The notes under the pieces are model-generated. The model was not told the origin of the DNA. It saw nothing but the letters and a program-made list of their open reading frames with translations, and searched no databases. The position numbers were made by a program, and so were the translations under genes. 64,000 nt of DNA from Hansschlegelia beijingensis (GTDB lineage Bacteria; Pseudomonadota; Alphaproteobacteria; Rhizobiales; Methylopilaceae). The DNA lies in contig NZ_JACIDR010000004.1 of the NCBI RefSeq assembly GCF_014196425.1, positions 1-64,000 on the forward strand, read 5' to 3'. Of this stretch, positions 56,719-64,000 are shown in pieces; within the stretch, counting starts at the first letter, position 1, and each line of letters opens with the position of its first letter.

Positions 56719-57264
56719 TCAGTAGTCGATCACGCCGTCCAGCGCGTAGTGCTTCACCGTCTTGCGGTTGGCGATCAGCTCATCGATCGTCGGCTCGCCC
56801 GTCATGGCGCGCTTGATGGCGAGCTTCGTCGCCTCATAGTTCGTGCGGTAGAGGTCCTTCTTGTCGACGTTCGGGTCCTCGGCGCAGCGGGGGTCGAGCC
56901 ACACCGTCATGATGATGCAGATCTTGTCGCAGAGATCCTTGGCGATGACCCCTTCGATCACGCTGTCGAGAACGGCGTCGCCGAGGGCCGCCTGAACCAC
57001 GCCGCCCAGCAGATCGACATATTCGGCGCTCTGGATCGTGACCTTGCTGGTCATGATGGTCGCGGGCTTCACGGTCTGGTTGAGGTCGCGCACCACGAAC
57101 ATGCGCGTATGGCCGACCGACTGGCCGAGCATCGAGGCGAAGGCGGTCCCGACCGGGCCGTCGACCGTCCCGATCACGATCTCCGGCATGGCGTCCGTCG
57201 CTTGGCCTTCCACGGCCAGCACGGTCGCTTCGCCCGTGCGGAAAGTCAGGTCGGTCATCGGCAT
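56719..57264 (-). CDS. Formaldehyde-activating enzyme (Fae) homologue with altered active site
   Basis: 181 residues (175 from the second ATG at 57258, which has better spacing to AGAGG). Canonical Fae condenses formaldehyde with tetrahydromethanopterin. Fae features here are EIVIGTVDGPVGTAFASMLG, SKVTIQSAEY, the block NYEATKLAIKRAMTGEPTID and a C-terminal NRKTVKHYALDG. Where canonical Fae has AHIDLIIG, with the histidine proposed as the catalytic acid, this protein has AMPEIVIG, so that histidine is missing. It is probably a Fae paralogue (the Fae2/Fae3 kind) rather than the main enzyme. It follows the carbonic anhydrase gene by 17 bases on the same strand. Confidence 0.82.
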   Translation of the reverse strand: MPMTDLTFRTGEATVLAVEGQATDAMPEIVIGTVDGPVGTAFASMLGQSVGHTRMFVVRDLNQTVKPATIMTSKVTIQSAEYVDLLGGVVQAALGDAVLDSVIEGVIAKDLCDKICIIMTVWLDPRCAEDPNVDKKDLYRTNYEATKLAIKRAMTGEPTIDELIANRKTVKHYALDGVIDY

Positions 57265-57281
57265 TTCCTCTCCAGAGTTCG

Positions 57282-57926
57282 TCAGTTCGCCGGCACGTCG
57301 GCCCAGAAGCCGCGGTCGTCTCTACAGCGGAGACAGCCCGTCGCCACGCCGAAATGCATGCCCGTGATCTCGAGCTCGCCCTGCTCGACCCGCTCGCGGA
57401 TCCAGGGGAAGCTCATCAGGTTCTCCATCGTCACGCCCACGCAGGCCTGCTCGCCGGCGCGGCTGCGCTCCTCGCCCTCGAGCGCGGGATCGACCTCGGA
57501 CCTGGCCCGCTCGGCGATCCCCATCCAGCTCACCACGAAGTCCGACACCTCGGGCGGGGCGCCGTCGAACAGCGCCTTCACGCCGCCGCAGCCGGCGTGC
57601 GCGAGCACGACGATCCGGCGCACCCCAAGGACGCGGACGGCGAATTCGATCGCGGCGCTGGCGCCGTGATGCGCCTGGTCGGGCGCGTAGGGAGGCACCA
57701 GGGCGGCGACGTTGCGGAGCACGAACAGCTCGCCCGGAGCGGCGCCGAGAATCTGCTGCGGATCGACCCGGCTGTCCGAGCAGCCGATCACCATCACCTT
57801 CGGCGCCTGGCCATGCGCAAGGCTCTCGTACCGGCGCTGCAGTTCCGGCCAGGCCTCATGGCGAAACCGCCGATAGCCCTCGAAAAGCGCGTCCAGAGAT
57901 CCGGCCTGCTTGTCCGCGTCGCTCAT
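57282..57926 (-). CDS. Beta-class carbonic anhydrase
   Basis: 214 residues. Zinc ligands are in VIGCSDSRVDP (Cys, with the Asp-Arg dyad) and in LAHAGCGGVKAL (His and Cys); FVLRNVAALVPP follows the first motif as usual. Interconverts CO2 and bicarbonate in the cytoplasm. The ATG at 57926 has GGAGG just upstream. First gene of a minus-strand group with the Fae homologue and GGDEF gene; bicarbonate supply for C1 carboxylations is a reasonable role. Confidence 0.95.
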   Translation of the reverse strand: MSDADKQAGSLDALFEGYRRFRHEAWPELQRRYESLAHGQAPKVMVIGCSDSRVDPQQILGAAPGELFVLRNVAALVPPYAPDQAHHGASAAIEFAVRVLGVRRIVVLAHAGCGGVKALFDGAPPEVSDFVVSWMGIAERARSEVDPALEGEERSRAGEQACVGVTMENLMSFPWIRERVEQGELEITGMHFGVATGCLRCRDDRGFWADVPAN

Positions 57927-58112
57927 ATGTCCTCCACGCCCCATTCCCGCCGCACGGATCATGGCGGCCACGATCACGTCAACGGCGCAGACCGTCGCGG
58001 GTTTCTCAATCCTCGTCTTCGTGGATGCGGGGCACACTGGCGGCGGGCCGCGGCTCCGCTATCTCGTGCGGGGCAGCTCCTTAGGCTTCGCCCCGATCGA
58101 GCGAGAAGACGC

Positions 58113-58967
58113 ATGGTCAGTCCGTCCGGCGGAGCGGTTCCGCTGCCGCCCGATGACGCCGCCGCCTGGGGCGCGGTCAGAGCCGTCCGGCAGGGCGCGG
58201 TCGTCCCTGCGTCGCTCGAAAACCATCCGCTGTGCCGGATGATGCTGCCGGTCGCGAGACCCGAGACCCTCGTGCTCGCGCAGCTCGGCCAGTCGCTGGA
58301 CGGACGGATCGCGACGATCGGCGGCGGCTCCGCGCTCATCAACGGACCTTGCGGCCTCGACCATCTGCACCGGCTGCGCGCCCTGGCGGACGCCGTGCTG
58401 GTCGGCGTCGGCACGGTCTGCGCGGACGATTGCCAGCTGACGGTCCGCCGCGTGGAGGGGCCGTCCCCGGCCCGGGTCGTCATAGACCCGCGCGGACGGA
58501 TGCCGCCGCGGCCGCGCGCGCTGCGCGACGACGGCGTGAGGCGGATCGTCATCCGCGCCGAGGGCGCGCCGCATTGCGCCGAGCCCGGCGTCGAGACCGT
58601 GCATCTGAGATCGCGCGGCGGCCTCATCGCGCCCGCCGACATCGTCGCGGCGCTCGCGCGGCGGGGATTGCGTCGCCTGCTGATCGAAGGCGGGGCGGCC
58701 ACCGTCTCGGCTTTCATGTCGGGCGGCGCGCTGGACCGCCTGCACGTCGTGGTGGCGCCCCTGATCGTCGGCTCCGGCCAGCCGGGCCTGAGCCTTCCTC
58801 CGATCTGCGACCTTGACCGCGCGGCGCGACCGGTCACGATCGTTCACCCGCTCGCGGACGGCGACGTGCTGTTCGACTGTGACATGCGCGCTTCCGCGGG
58901 CGCCCGATGCGACGGAGGACGCGATGAGCGCGACGCCAGCCCGGGGCGATTATTCGCGGACGGCTAA
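58113..58967 (+). CDS. RibD C-terminal-type reductase
   Basis: 284 residues. A single reductase domain of the RibD_C/dihydrofolate-reductase-like fold, without the deaminase domain of RibD: QLGQSLDGRIATIGGGSALI, LADAVLVGVGTVCADDCQLT, VVIDPRGRMPP and LLIEGGAATVSAF are its motifs. A 50-residue N-terminal extension precedes it. In riboflavin synthesis the domain reduces a ribosylamino-pyrimidine; stand-alone forms serve other pterin or flavin-like pathways. Its neighbours (PTPS-like, glycosyl- and methyltransferase genes) suggest such a pathway. The 3' end overlaps the cytochrome gene by 44 bases. Confidence 0.86.
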   Translation: MVSPSGGAVPLPPDDAAAWGAVRAVRQGAVVPASLENHPLCRMMLPVARPETLVLAQLGQSLDGRIATIGGGSALINGPCGLDHLHRLRALADAVLVGVGTVCADDCQLTVRRVEGPSPARVVIDPRGRMPPRPRALRDDGVRRIVIRAEGAPHCAEPGVETVHLRSRGGLIAPADIVAALARRGLRRLLIEGGAATVSAFMSGGALDRLHVVVAPLIVGSGQPGLSLPPICDLDRAARPVTIVHPLADGDVLFDCDMRASAGARCDGGRDERDASPGRLFADG

Positions 58968-59460
58968 GGTCCTGCACTGGGTGATCGCAGCCCTGGTGCT
59001 GGGGCTGATCCCTGTCGGTTTCTCGCTCGATCTGCTGCCGCAGGGACCCGTTCAGGACTTCGCCTATCTGATGCACAAGTCGACGGGCTTCGTCGTCCTG
59101 GTGCTGATGATCGTGCGCCTCGGCTGGCGGCTGGCCTGCCCGCCGCCCCCGCCGGAGCCGGACATGCCGCGCTGGCAGCAGGCCTTGGCCTCCGCCAACC
59201 ACTACGCGTTCTACGCCATCCTGCTGACGATGCCGTGGCTCGGCTGGGCTGGCTCGAACGCCTTCGGCGCGCCGGTGAGCGTCTATGGACTGTTCACGCT
59301 CCCGGACCTGGTGGCCGAGAACAAGGAGCTCGCGAAGACTCTTCTCGGCTGGCACGCCGCGCTCGGGATCACCGTGACGGCGTTGATCTGCGTGCATATC
59401 GGCGCGGTGCTGTTTCACCGCTTCGTCCGACGCGACGCCGTGCTGGCCCGGATGACCTAG
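58924..59460 (+). CDS. Cytochrome b561
   Basis: 178 residues with four hydrophobic segments. Candidate haem-ligand histidines are in KVLHWVIA, LMHKSTGF, LGWHAALG and CVHIGAVLFH. Bacterial b561 proteins move electrons between quinones and periplasmic or superoxide acceptors. The ATG at 58924 follows GGAGG. It overlaps the reductase gene by 44 bases, strongly suggesting a shared transcript, and its stop shares CTAG with the convergent methyltransferase stop. Confidence 0.92.
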   Translation: MSATPARGDYSRTAKVLHWVIAALVLGLIPVGFSLDLLPQGPVQDFAYLMHKSTGFVVLVLMIVRLGWRLACPPPPPEPDMPRWQQALASANHYAFYAILLTMPWLGWAGSNAFGAPVSVYGLFTLPDLVAENKELAKTLLGWHAALGITVTALICVHIGAVLFHRFVRRDAVLARMT

Positions 59461-60308
59461 CGCGCGGTTCCGGGCGGCTCGAGCAGCAGATCGACATGTC
59501 CGACCTCTCCGCCGCCGGCGGCGGAAGCCTCCCGGAAGGCGAGCCAGGCCGCCAGACCGTCCGGCGCCTCCGCCGTCTCGCTGGCCGCGGAGGCCATTCC
59601 GCGCACGAGCGCCGTCGTAAGCGCCCGATCGGCGGGGCCGAGCCGCCAGGGGCTGCGGCCTTCCAGCGCCCCATAGCCGCTCCGGCGGGCCAGCTCGCAA
59701 AGGCGCGCTCCCGCTTCGGGCCCGAGCGCCGGCCCCAGTCCCTTGTCGCTTCGCTGATGCGCGTTGAAGGCGGCGAGCGCCGCCTCATCAAGGTCGTGCG
59801 GCGGCTGGAACCGCTTGGCGCCGTCATAGATCAGCGGCGCGTAAAGCGTGCGCCGGGCCGCCGTGAGGCGCTCAGCAAAGGCGGTGAGCCAGGCGTCTCC
59901 CGCGAGGTCGAAGAAGGCGACCGCGACGATCAGGTCGGCGGCGGCCGCCGCCGGCGGCAAGGGGGCCGGGGCGAGGTCCGCCCGGCTGAACCGCACTTCG
60001 ATGGTCGCCGCGTCCTTGCGGAGCTTCAGCGCGTCGCCCTCGGCGTCCGAGGCGTCGGCCCAGTCCCGGAGCCGGCTGCGGGCATGGTCGAGAAGGGCGG
60101 CGCTGGAATCGATCAGGGTCCAGCTCTGAACCGTGGCGAGCAGCGGCGCCAGCTTCCGCAACGCCGATCCGGAGCCCGCGCCAAGATCGACGACGGAGAC
60201 AGGCGCGTCGCCGAACTTCGCGGCGAGCCGCTCCAGAGGGCCGGCGGCCAGGGATCTGTGATCGACGGCTTCCCGCAGATCGAGCCAGGCGGGATCGAAG
60301 CCGCTCAC
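59457..60308 (-). CDS. SAM-dependent methyltransferase-like protein in the glycosyltransferase operon
   Basis: 283 residues. Class I fold: motif I VVDLGAGSGSALRKLAPLL near residue 45, acidic residue in LIDSSAALLDHAR, then AADLIVAVAFFDLAGDAWL. No closer family is recognised. The start GTG at 60308 overlaps the glycosyltransferase TGA (GTGA). Last gene of a four-gene minus-strand operon. Confidence 0.82.
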   Translation of the reverse strand: MSGFDPAWLDLREAVDHRSLAAGPLERLAAKFGDAPVSVVDLGAGSGSALRKLAPLLATVQSWTLIDSSAALLDHARSRLRDWADASDAEGDALKLRKDAATIEVRFSRADLAPAPLPPAAAAADLIVAVAFFDLAGDAWLTAFAERLTAARRTLYAPLIYDGAKRFQPPHDLDEAALAAFNAHQRSDKGLGPALGPEAGARLCELARRSGYGALEGRSPWRLGPADRALTTALVRGMASAASETAEAPDGLAAWLAFREASAAGGGEVGHVDLLLEPPGTAR

Positions 60309-61369
60309 GCGGCCTTGCCCGCGCGCGGGGCCCCAGCCATCAGGCGTTCGAAAACGGTGGCGGCGTCCGCCCATCGCGGCAGGGTCTGGCCGCAGGACCA
60401 GGCGGCGTCGGAGGCCGCCGGGCGCGCGCCGCCATCTTCGATCAGCCGCCGCAGCGCCGCCGCGACGCCCCGGACGTCGTCGGGGTCGACCCGCGCGCCC
60501 GCGTCGCGGGGGACGAGCTCGGAAGCCGCCCCTGCGTCTCCGGCGATCACCGGCAGCCCGCGCGCAAGAGCTTCCGCATAGGCCATCCCATAGCCCTCGT
60601 GGCGCGAGGGGAGGGCGAAGAGATCGGCGCTCGCGTAGGCGGCCTCGAGCTCGGCCGGCGCGACGGCGCCGAGAAGTTCGACCCGCTCGTCCAGTCCGAG
60701 TTCGCGGATGAGCCCGGAAAGACGCCGCGCGCAGGCCGGATCCCGATCCGGGCTTCCGACGAGTCTCCAGCGCCAGGCGAGATCGCCCAGCAGGGCGAGC
60801 GCGCGGGCAAGGGTCTCGTGGTTCTTTCGCGGGATCAGGGCGCCGACGCTGAGCACCACAGGCGCGCCGCCGCGGCTGCCCGCCGCGCGCGGAGCCGGGT
60901 CGACGCCAGGCTCGGCGACATGCACGCGCTCTTCCGGGACCCCGTAGCGCGCGACCAGCGTGCGCCGGGTCGCGGCGCTCGTGCACACGACGGCCGCGGC
61001 CTGCGCGAGCGCCTCGCGTTCGCTCGCCTCGAGCCGCTCCGTTTCGGCGGGCGCGAGGCCGGTCTCGAGCGCCAGCGGATGATGCACCAGCGCGACGAGC
61101 GGTCGGCCCAGGCTCCGAAGTCTCTCGGCGGGCAACTCCGCGAAGGCGAGGCCGTCGATCACCAGCGTGGCGCCGCGCGGAGCGGCGGCCAGCAGATCGA
61201 GGCTCCGTGCGAGCGAGGCTTCGGTCGGTCGCGGAAAATCATCCGGCAGCGCCAGCGCGCGCGCCGCGTGCCCGCGCGCCTTGAGCTCGCGCAGAATGCG
61301 GGCGTCGTAGAGATAGCCGCCCGTCGGCGTCGCGAGGTCGCCGGGCGCGGCCAGGATGAATTCACCCAC
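60305..61369 (-). CDS. Glycosyltransferase family 4-type (GT-B)
   Basis: 354 residues. GT-B fold with the C-terminal nucleotide-sugar motif in [20 protein letters not shown] followed by GAASELVP, and the middle [20 protein letters not shown], typical of GT4. Donor and acceptor unknown. GTG start at 61369 overlaps the stop of the PTPS-like gene, so translation is coupled. A soluble enzyme; no membrane segment is seen. Confidence 0.9.
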   Translation of the reverse strand: MGEFILAAPGDLATPTGGYLYDARILRELKARGHAARALALPDDFPRPTEASLARSLDLLAAAPRGATLVIDGLAFAELPAERLRSLGRPLVALVHHPLALETGLAPAETERLEASEREALAQAAAVVCTSAATRRTLVARYGVPEERVHVAEPGVDPAPRAAGSRGGAPVVLSVGALIPRKNHETLARALALLGDLAWRWRLVGSPDRDPACARRLSGLIRELGLDERVELLGAVAPAELEAAYASADLFALPSRHEGYGMAYAEALARGLPVIAGDAGAASELVPRDAGARVDPDDVRGVAAALRRLIEDGGARPAASDAAWSCGQTLPRWADAATVFERLMAGAPRAGKAA

Positions 61370-61766
61370 CGACAGGGCCTTCGAACCAGGCGCGGGCGAT
61401 ATGGGACTCCTCGAGCGTGACCCGGATCCGGGACAGGCCCGCCGCGTGCGCGCCCAGAGCGCCTGTCCGGGCGGCTTCCGCCATGCGGTCGAAGATGTGG
61501 CGGCACAGGAATTCCGTTGTGGTCACCTGGCCGGCCAGCTCCTCGGCCTCGTCGAGGTTCCGGTAGTTCAGCGGCGCGAGCGCAGCCTTCAGCGCTTCGG
61601 TGGCGCGCCCGATGTCGACGACGATGTTGTCGGGGTCGAGCTCTTCCCGGAAGAACGCGACGTCGACCACGAAGGTCGCGCCATGCAGCGCCTGGGCGGG
61701 CCCGAACACGTCTCCCTTCAGGCTGTGGGCGATCATGATGTGGTCGCGGACTTCGACGGCGTACAT
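61362..61766 (-). CDS. 6-pyruvoyl-tetrahydropterin synthase/QueD-like protein, divergent
   Basis: 134 residues. The PTPS/QueD fold shows in [46 protein letters not shown] and [14 protein letters not shown]. Canonical members bind zinc through one His in AAH and two in LHGH; here the second motif reads LHGA, so one ligand is absent unless another residue (such as His9 in RDHIM) replaces it. Reaction therefore uncertain. Eight bases separate it from the dehydrogenase gene upstream and it overlaps the glycosyltransferase start. Confidence 0.8.
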   Translation of the reverse strand: MYAVEVRDHIMIAHSLKGDVFGPAQALHGATFVVDVAFFREELDPDNIVVDIGRATEALKAALAPLNYRNLDEAEELAGQVTTTEFLCRHIFDRMAEAARTGALGAHAAGLSRIRVTLEESHIARAWFEGPVGG

Positions 61767-61774
61767 GGCGGACC

Positions 61775-62776
61775 TCAGGGGTAGCGGAGAACGACGGCGA
61801 GACCCTGCGCGCCCGGCGCCAGAGCGTCCGGCAAGGCGGAGGGAGCGTCGTCGAACAGAATCTCGGTGTCGAGCAGAAGGTCGTAGCGGTTATCGGCCGC
61901 GAGCAGCGCGAGCGCGGCGCCGAGACGGCGTCGCGTGCTCCATCGCGGCCTTCGCGAAGGCGCGACCTGACCGACCTGGGAGGACACCAGCTTGAGCCGG
62001 CGCGCGTGAAACGCGCGGCCGAGCGGCACCGCGACGTCGTCCACGCCATGCCAGCTCATCTCCACCACGGTCGCCTCCTCGCCCGCCGCCGCGAGCGCGG
62101 TCGCAAGCCCCGCGGCGGTCGCGCTGGCGTGGAAGACGACATCGGCGTCGCGGGGCGCGTCGCCCGGCTCGGCGAATCCGGCGCCAAGGCTCTCCGCCAG
62201 AGCCCGCCGCCGCTCATCGACGTCGACCACCGTGACCTCGACGCCCGGCAGCCGGCTGAGCAGCGCCGCCGTCAGAAGCCCGACGGGGCCGCCGCCGACC
62301 ACCACGGCGCGGTCGCAGGGGCCCGCGCCGGAATCCCAGACCGCGTTCAGGGCGGTCTCCATGTTGGCGGCGAGGACCGCGCGGCGAGGGGGCAGTCCAG
62401 CCGGCAGAGGGTGGAGGGTCGACGCGGGCGCGGAGAACGCGTCCTGGTGCGGGTTCAGGCAGAACACCATCCGGCCGGTCAGGTCCGGCGGGCCCGCCTC
62501 GACCCGCCCGACGGCCGCGTAGCCGTATTTGACCGGGCCGGGAAACTCGCCTTCCTGACGGGGCGCGCGCATCCTCCGCCATTCGCTTTCCGGCACCCGG
62601 CCGCCGCAGACCAGTCGCTCGGTGCCCCGACTCACGCCGGAGAAAAGCGTGCGGACGAGGGGCTCGCGCGGGTCCGGGCGGGCCAGCAGCTCCTCCCGAA
62701 GCTCGACGCCGCCACGGCCGTCATACCAGAGGGCTCTGGCACTTAGTGTCTCTGGGCCGTTGTCGGTGACTGTCAT
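61775..62776 (-). CDS. Zinc-type alcohol dehydrogenase-like (MDR family) protein
   Basis: 333 residues. Medium-chain dehydrogenase/reductase: [20 protein letters not shown] in the catalytic domain (the GT(E) region also seen in BchC-like members), [12 protein letters not shown], then the NAD(P) site [20 protein letters not shown] and [19 protein letters not shown]. The structural zinc cysteines of classical ADHs are absent. First gene of the operon with the PTPS-like protein, glycosyltransferase and methyltransferase, so it probably oxidises or reduces the same small molecule. Divergent from opgH. Confidence 0.87.
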   Translation of the reverse strand: MTVTDNGPETLSARALWYDGRGGVELREELLARPDPREPLVRTLFSGVSRGTERLVCGGRVPESEWRRMRAPRQEGEFPGPVKYGYAAVGRVEAGPPDLTGRMVFCLNPHQDAFSAPASTLHPLPAGLPPRRAVLAANMETALNAVWDSGAGPCDRAVVVGGGPVGLLTAALLSRLPGVEVTVVDVDERRRALAESLGAGFAEPGDAPRDADVVFHASATAAGLATALAAAGEEATVVEMSWHGVDDVAVPLGRAFHARRLKLVSSQVGQVAPSRRPRWSTRRRLGAALALLAADNRYDLLLDTEILFDDAPSALPDALAPGAQGLAVVLRYP

Positions 62777-62886
62777 CCGCCTAAATTCGGAGCAGGTCGT
62801 GCCGGTTTGACGACCGCGGAAGTGATATAGCGGCGCCCCCCGGAGCCGCCAGACCGTCCCTCGTCCGGCCCACCCGAAAGCGTAAG

Positions 62887-64000
62887 ATGCGTTCAGACAC
62901 CGACCTGCTTCAGGCCGCCACTCCCAGCCTCCTCACCGCGAGCGGCCGCCGCGCCGGCACGACTCCGACCGGCTCGCAGTCGATCCTGGCGCTCAGGCTC
63001 AGGCGCGTCGCGATGGGCGCTCTGACGCTCTCGACCTACGCGGCGCTTTCCTACTCCTTCGCCCAGGTCATCGGCGGCGACGGATGGTCGGCGCCGGAGC
63101 TCGCGATGTTCGTCTGCTTCCTGGTGTCGTCGCCCTGGATCGTTCTCGGCTTCTGGAACGCGACGATCGGTTTCGCGCTGCTGCGGTTCGCCAAGGATCC
63201 CGTCGCGTCGGTGGCGCCCTGCGTCCTGACGACGCGTGTGGACGCGCCCGTGGAGGGTCGCCACGCCATCGTCATGTGCATCCGCCACGAGGATTCGGCG
63301 CGCGTCGTGCGCCGCCTCGACGCCATCATGGCGAGCCTCGATGCGACGCCGTTCGGCGACCGCTTCGACCTGTTCGTCCTCAGCGACAGCCAGAAGCCCG
63401 AACTGATCGAAGACGAAGAGGCGGCGATCAGCGCCTGGAGAGCCGGGCTCGAGGACCCGAGCCGCGTCATCTATCGCCGGCGCGACACCAATGAGGGCTT
63501 CAAGGCCGGAAACATACGGGAGTTTCTGGATCGCTGGGCGGACCGTTACGAGGTCATGATCACGCTCGACGCCGACAGCGTCATGTCCGGCGCGACGATC
63601 CTCCGGCTCGTCCGGATCATGCAGGCGAACCCCAAGCTCGGCATCCTTCAGACGCTGGTGGTCGGCCTGCCGGCGCGCACGGTGTTCGGCCGCGCGTTCC
63701 AGTTCGGCATGCGGGCCAGCATGCGCTCCTATTCGATGGGCGCTGCATGGTGGAGCGGCGACTGCGGTCCCTATTGGGGCCACAACGCCGCCATCCGGGC
63801 CAAGGCGTTCCGCGATCACGCGCGCCTGCCGCAGGTGCCGGGCGCGGCGCCGCTGGGAGGGGACGTGCTCAGCCATGACCTCTACGAGGCCGTGCTGATG
63901 CGCAAGGCCGGCTACGAGGTGCGGGTGCTGCCGGAGGAGAGCGGCTCCTGGGAGGACAATCCCGCGACGTTGACCGAGTTCATCCGGCGCAACCTGCGCT
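62887..64000 (+). CDS. opgH: Glucan glucosyltransferase OpgH/MdoH, 5' part
   Basis: 371 codons before the window ends; the complete protein would be about 600-700 residues. Two hydrophobic segments (about 42-62 and 73-96) precede a GT2 domain: DLFVLSDSQKPELIEDEE, GFKAGNIREFLDRW, ITLDADSVMSGATIL (DxD-type metal site) and WWSGDCGPYWGHNAAIRAKA, then GGDVLSHDLYEAVLMRKAGY with the catalytic aspartate region. This matches OpgH, the inner-membrane enzyme that polymerises periplasmic glucans. The ATG at 62887 begins about 110 bases from the divergent dehydrogenase start. Confidence 0.93.
   Translation, partial: MRSDTDLLQAATPSLLTASGRRAGTTPTGSQSILALRLRRVAMGALTLSTYAALSYSFAQVIGGDGWSAPELAMFVCFLVSSPWIVLGFWNATIGFALLRFAKDPVASVAPCVLTTRVDAPVEGRHAIVMCIRHEDSARVVRRLDAIMASLDATPFGDRFDLFVLSDSQKPELIEDEEAAISAWRAGLEDPSRVIYRRRDTNEGFKAGNIREFLDRWADRYEVMITLDADSVMSGATILRLVRIMQANPKLGILQTLVVGLPARTVFGRAFQFGMRASMRSYSMGAAWWSGDCGPYWGHNAAIRAKAFRDHARLPQVPGAAPLGGDVLSHDLYEAVLMRKAGYEVRVLPEESGSWEDNPATLTEFIRRNLR

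Overview
The window reads as one contiguous piece of a high-GC alphaproteobacterial chromosome, most likely from Hyphomicrobiales. The order hemC-hemD-Mic60-hemY, the 1600-residue NAD-glutamate dehydrogenase, the htpX-rsmB-heparinase-purH run and leuS-lptE support this. Several genes point to C1 (methylotrophic) metabolism: an ethylmalonyl-CoA mutase, a formaldehyde-activating-enzyme homologue, a possible DmmA fragment at the left edge and two APC-type permeases. I see no insertion sequence, integrase, phage gene or CRISPR array. Two tRNA genes are present, Leu(CAA) and Thr(CGT).

Layout. 1-5641 (minus strand): DmmA-like fragment, a permease with a clear terminator, then a coupled operon of three small membrane proteins, a second permease and two more unknown proteins. 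5963-12106: amine oxidase, tRNA-Leu, envelope and redox genes (DsbB, L,D-transpeptidase), HNH nuclease, esterase, AlkA. 12125-17921: gluQ and NAD-GDH. 17938-25074: YbjQ, SGNH hydrolase, purH, heparinase, rsmB, htpX. 25187-32548: SDHAF4-like protein, extensin-like protein, second L,D-transpeptidase, nuclease, acs, methyltransferase, EVE protein, gpsA, tsaD. 32661-37833: hemC, hemD, Mic60, hemY. 38090-48231: TerB, YggS, leuS, lptE, ppa, hrpB, AEC carrier, hybrid kinase. 48251-54504: ecm, small genes, three small exported cysteine-pair proteins, acetyltransferase, leuC. 54867-57926: LemA, GGDEF protein, Fae-like protein, carbonic anhydrase. 58113-62776: a compact set of RibD-type reductase, cytochrome b561, methyltransferase, glycosyltransferase, PTPS-like protein and MDR dehydrogenase. 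62887-end: OpgH, cut by the edge.

The most interesting parts are the last set, which looks like a small-molecule pathway of pterin or similar chemistry with glycosyl and methyl decoration; the Fae homologue that lacks the histidine expected at the active site; and the permease operon with small membrane partners. These functions are inferred from family membership and gene order only; no database search was possible.
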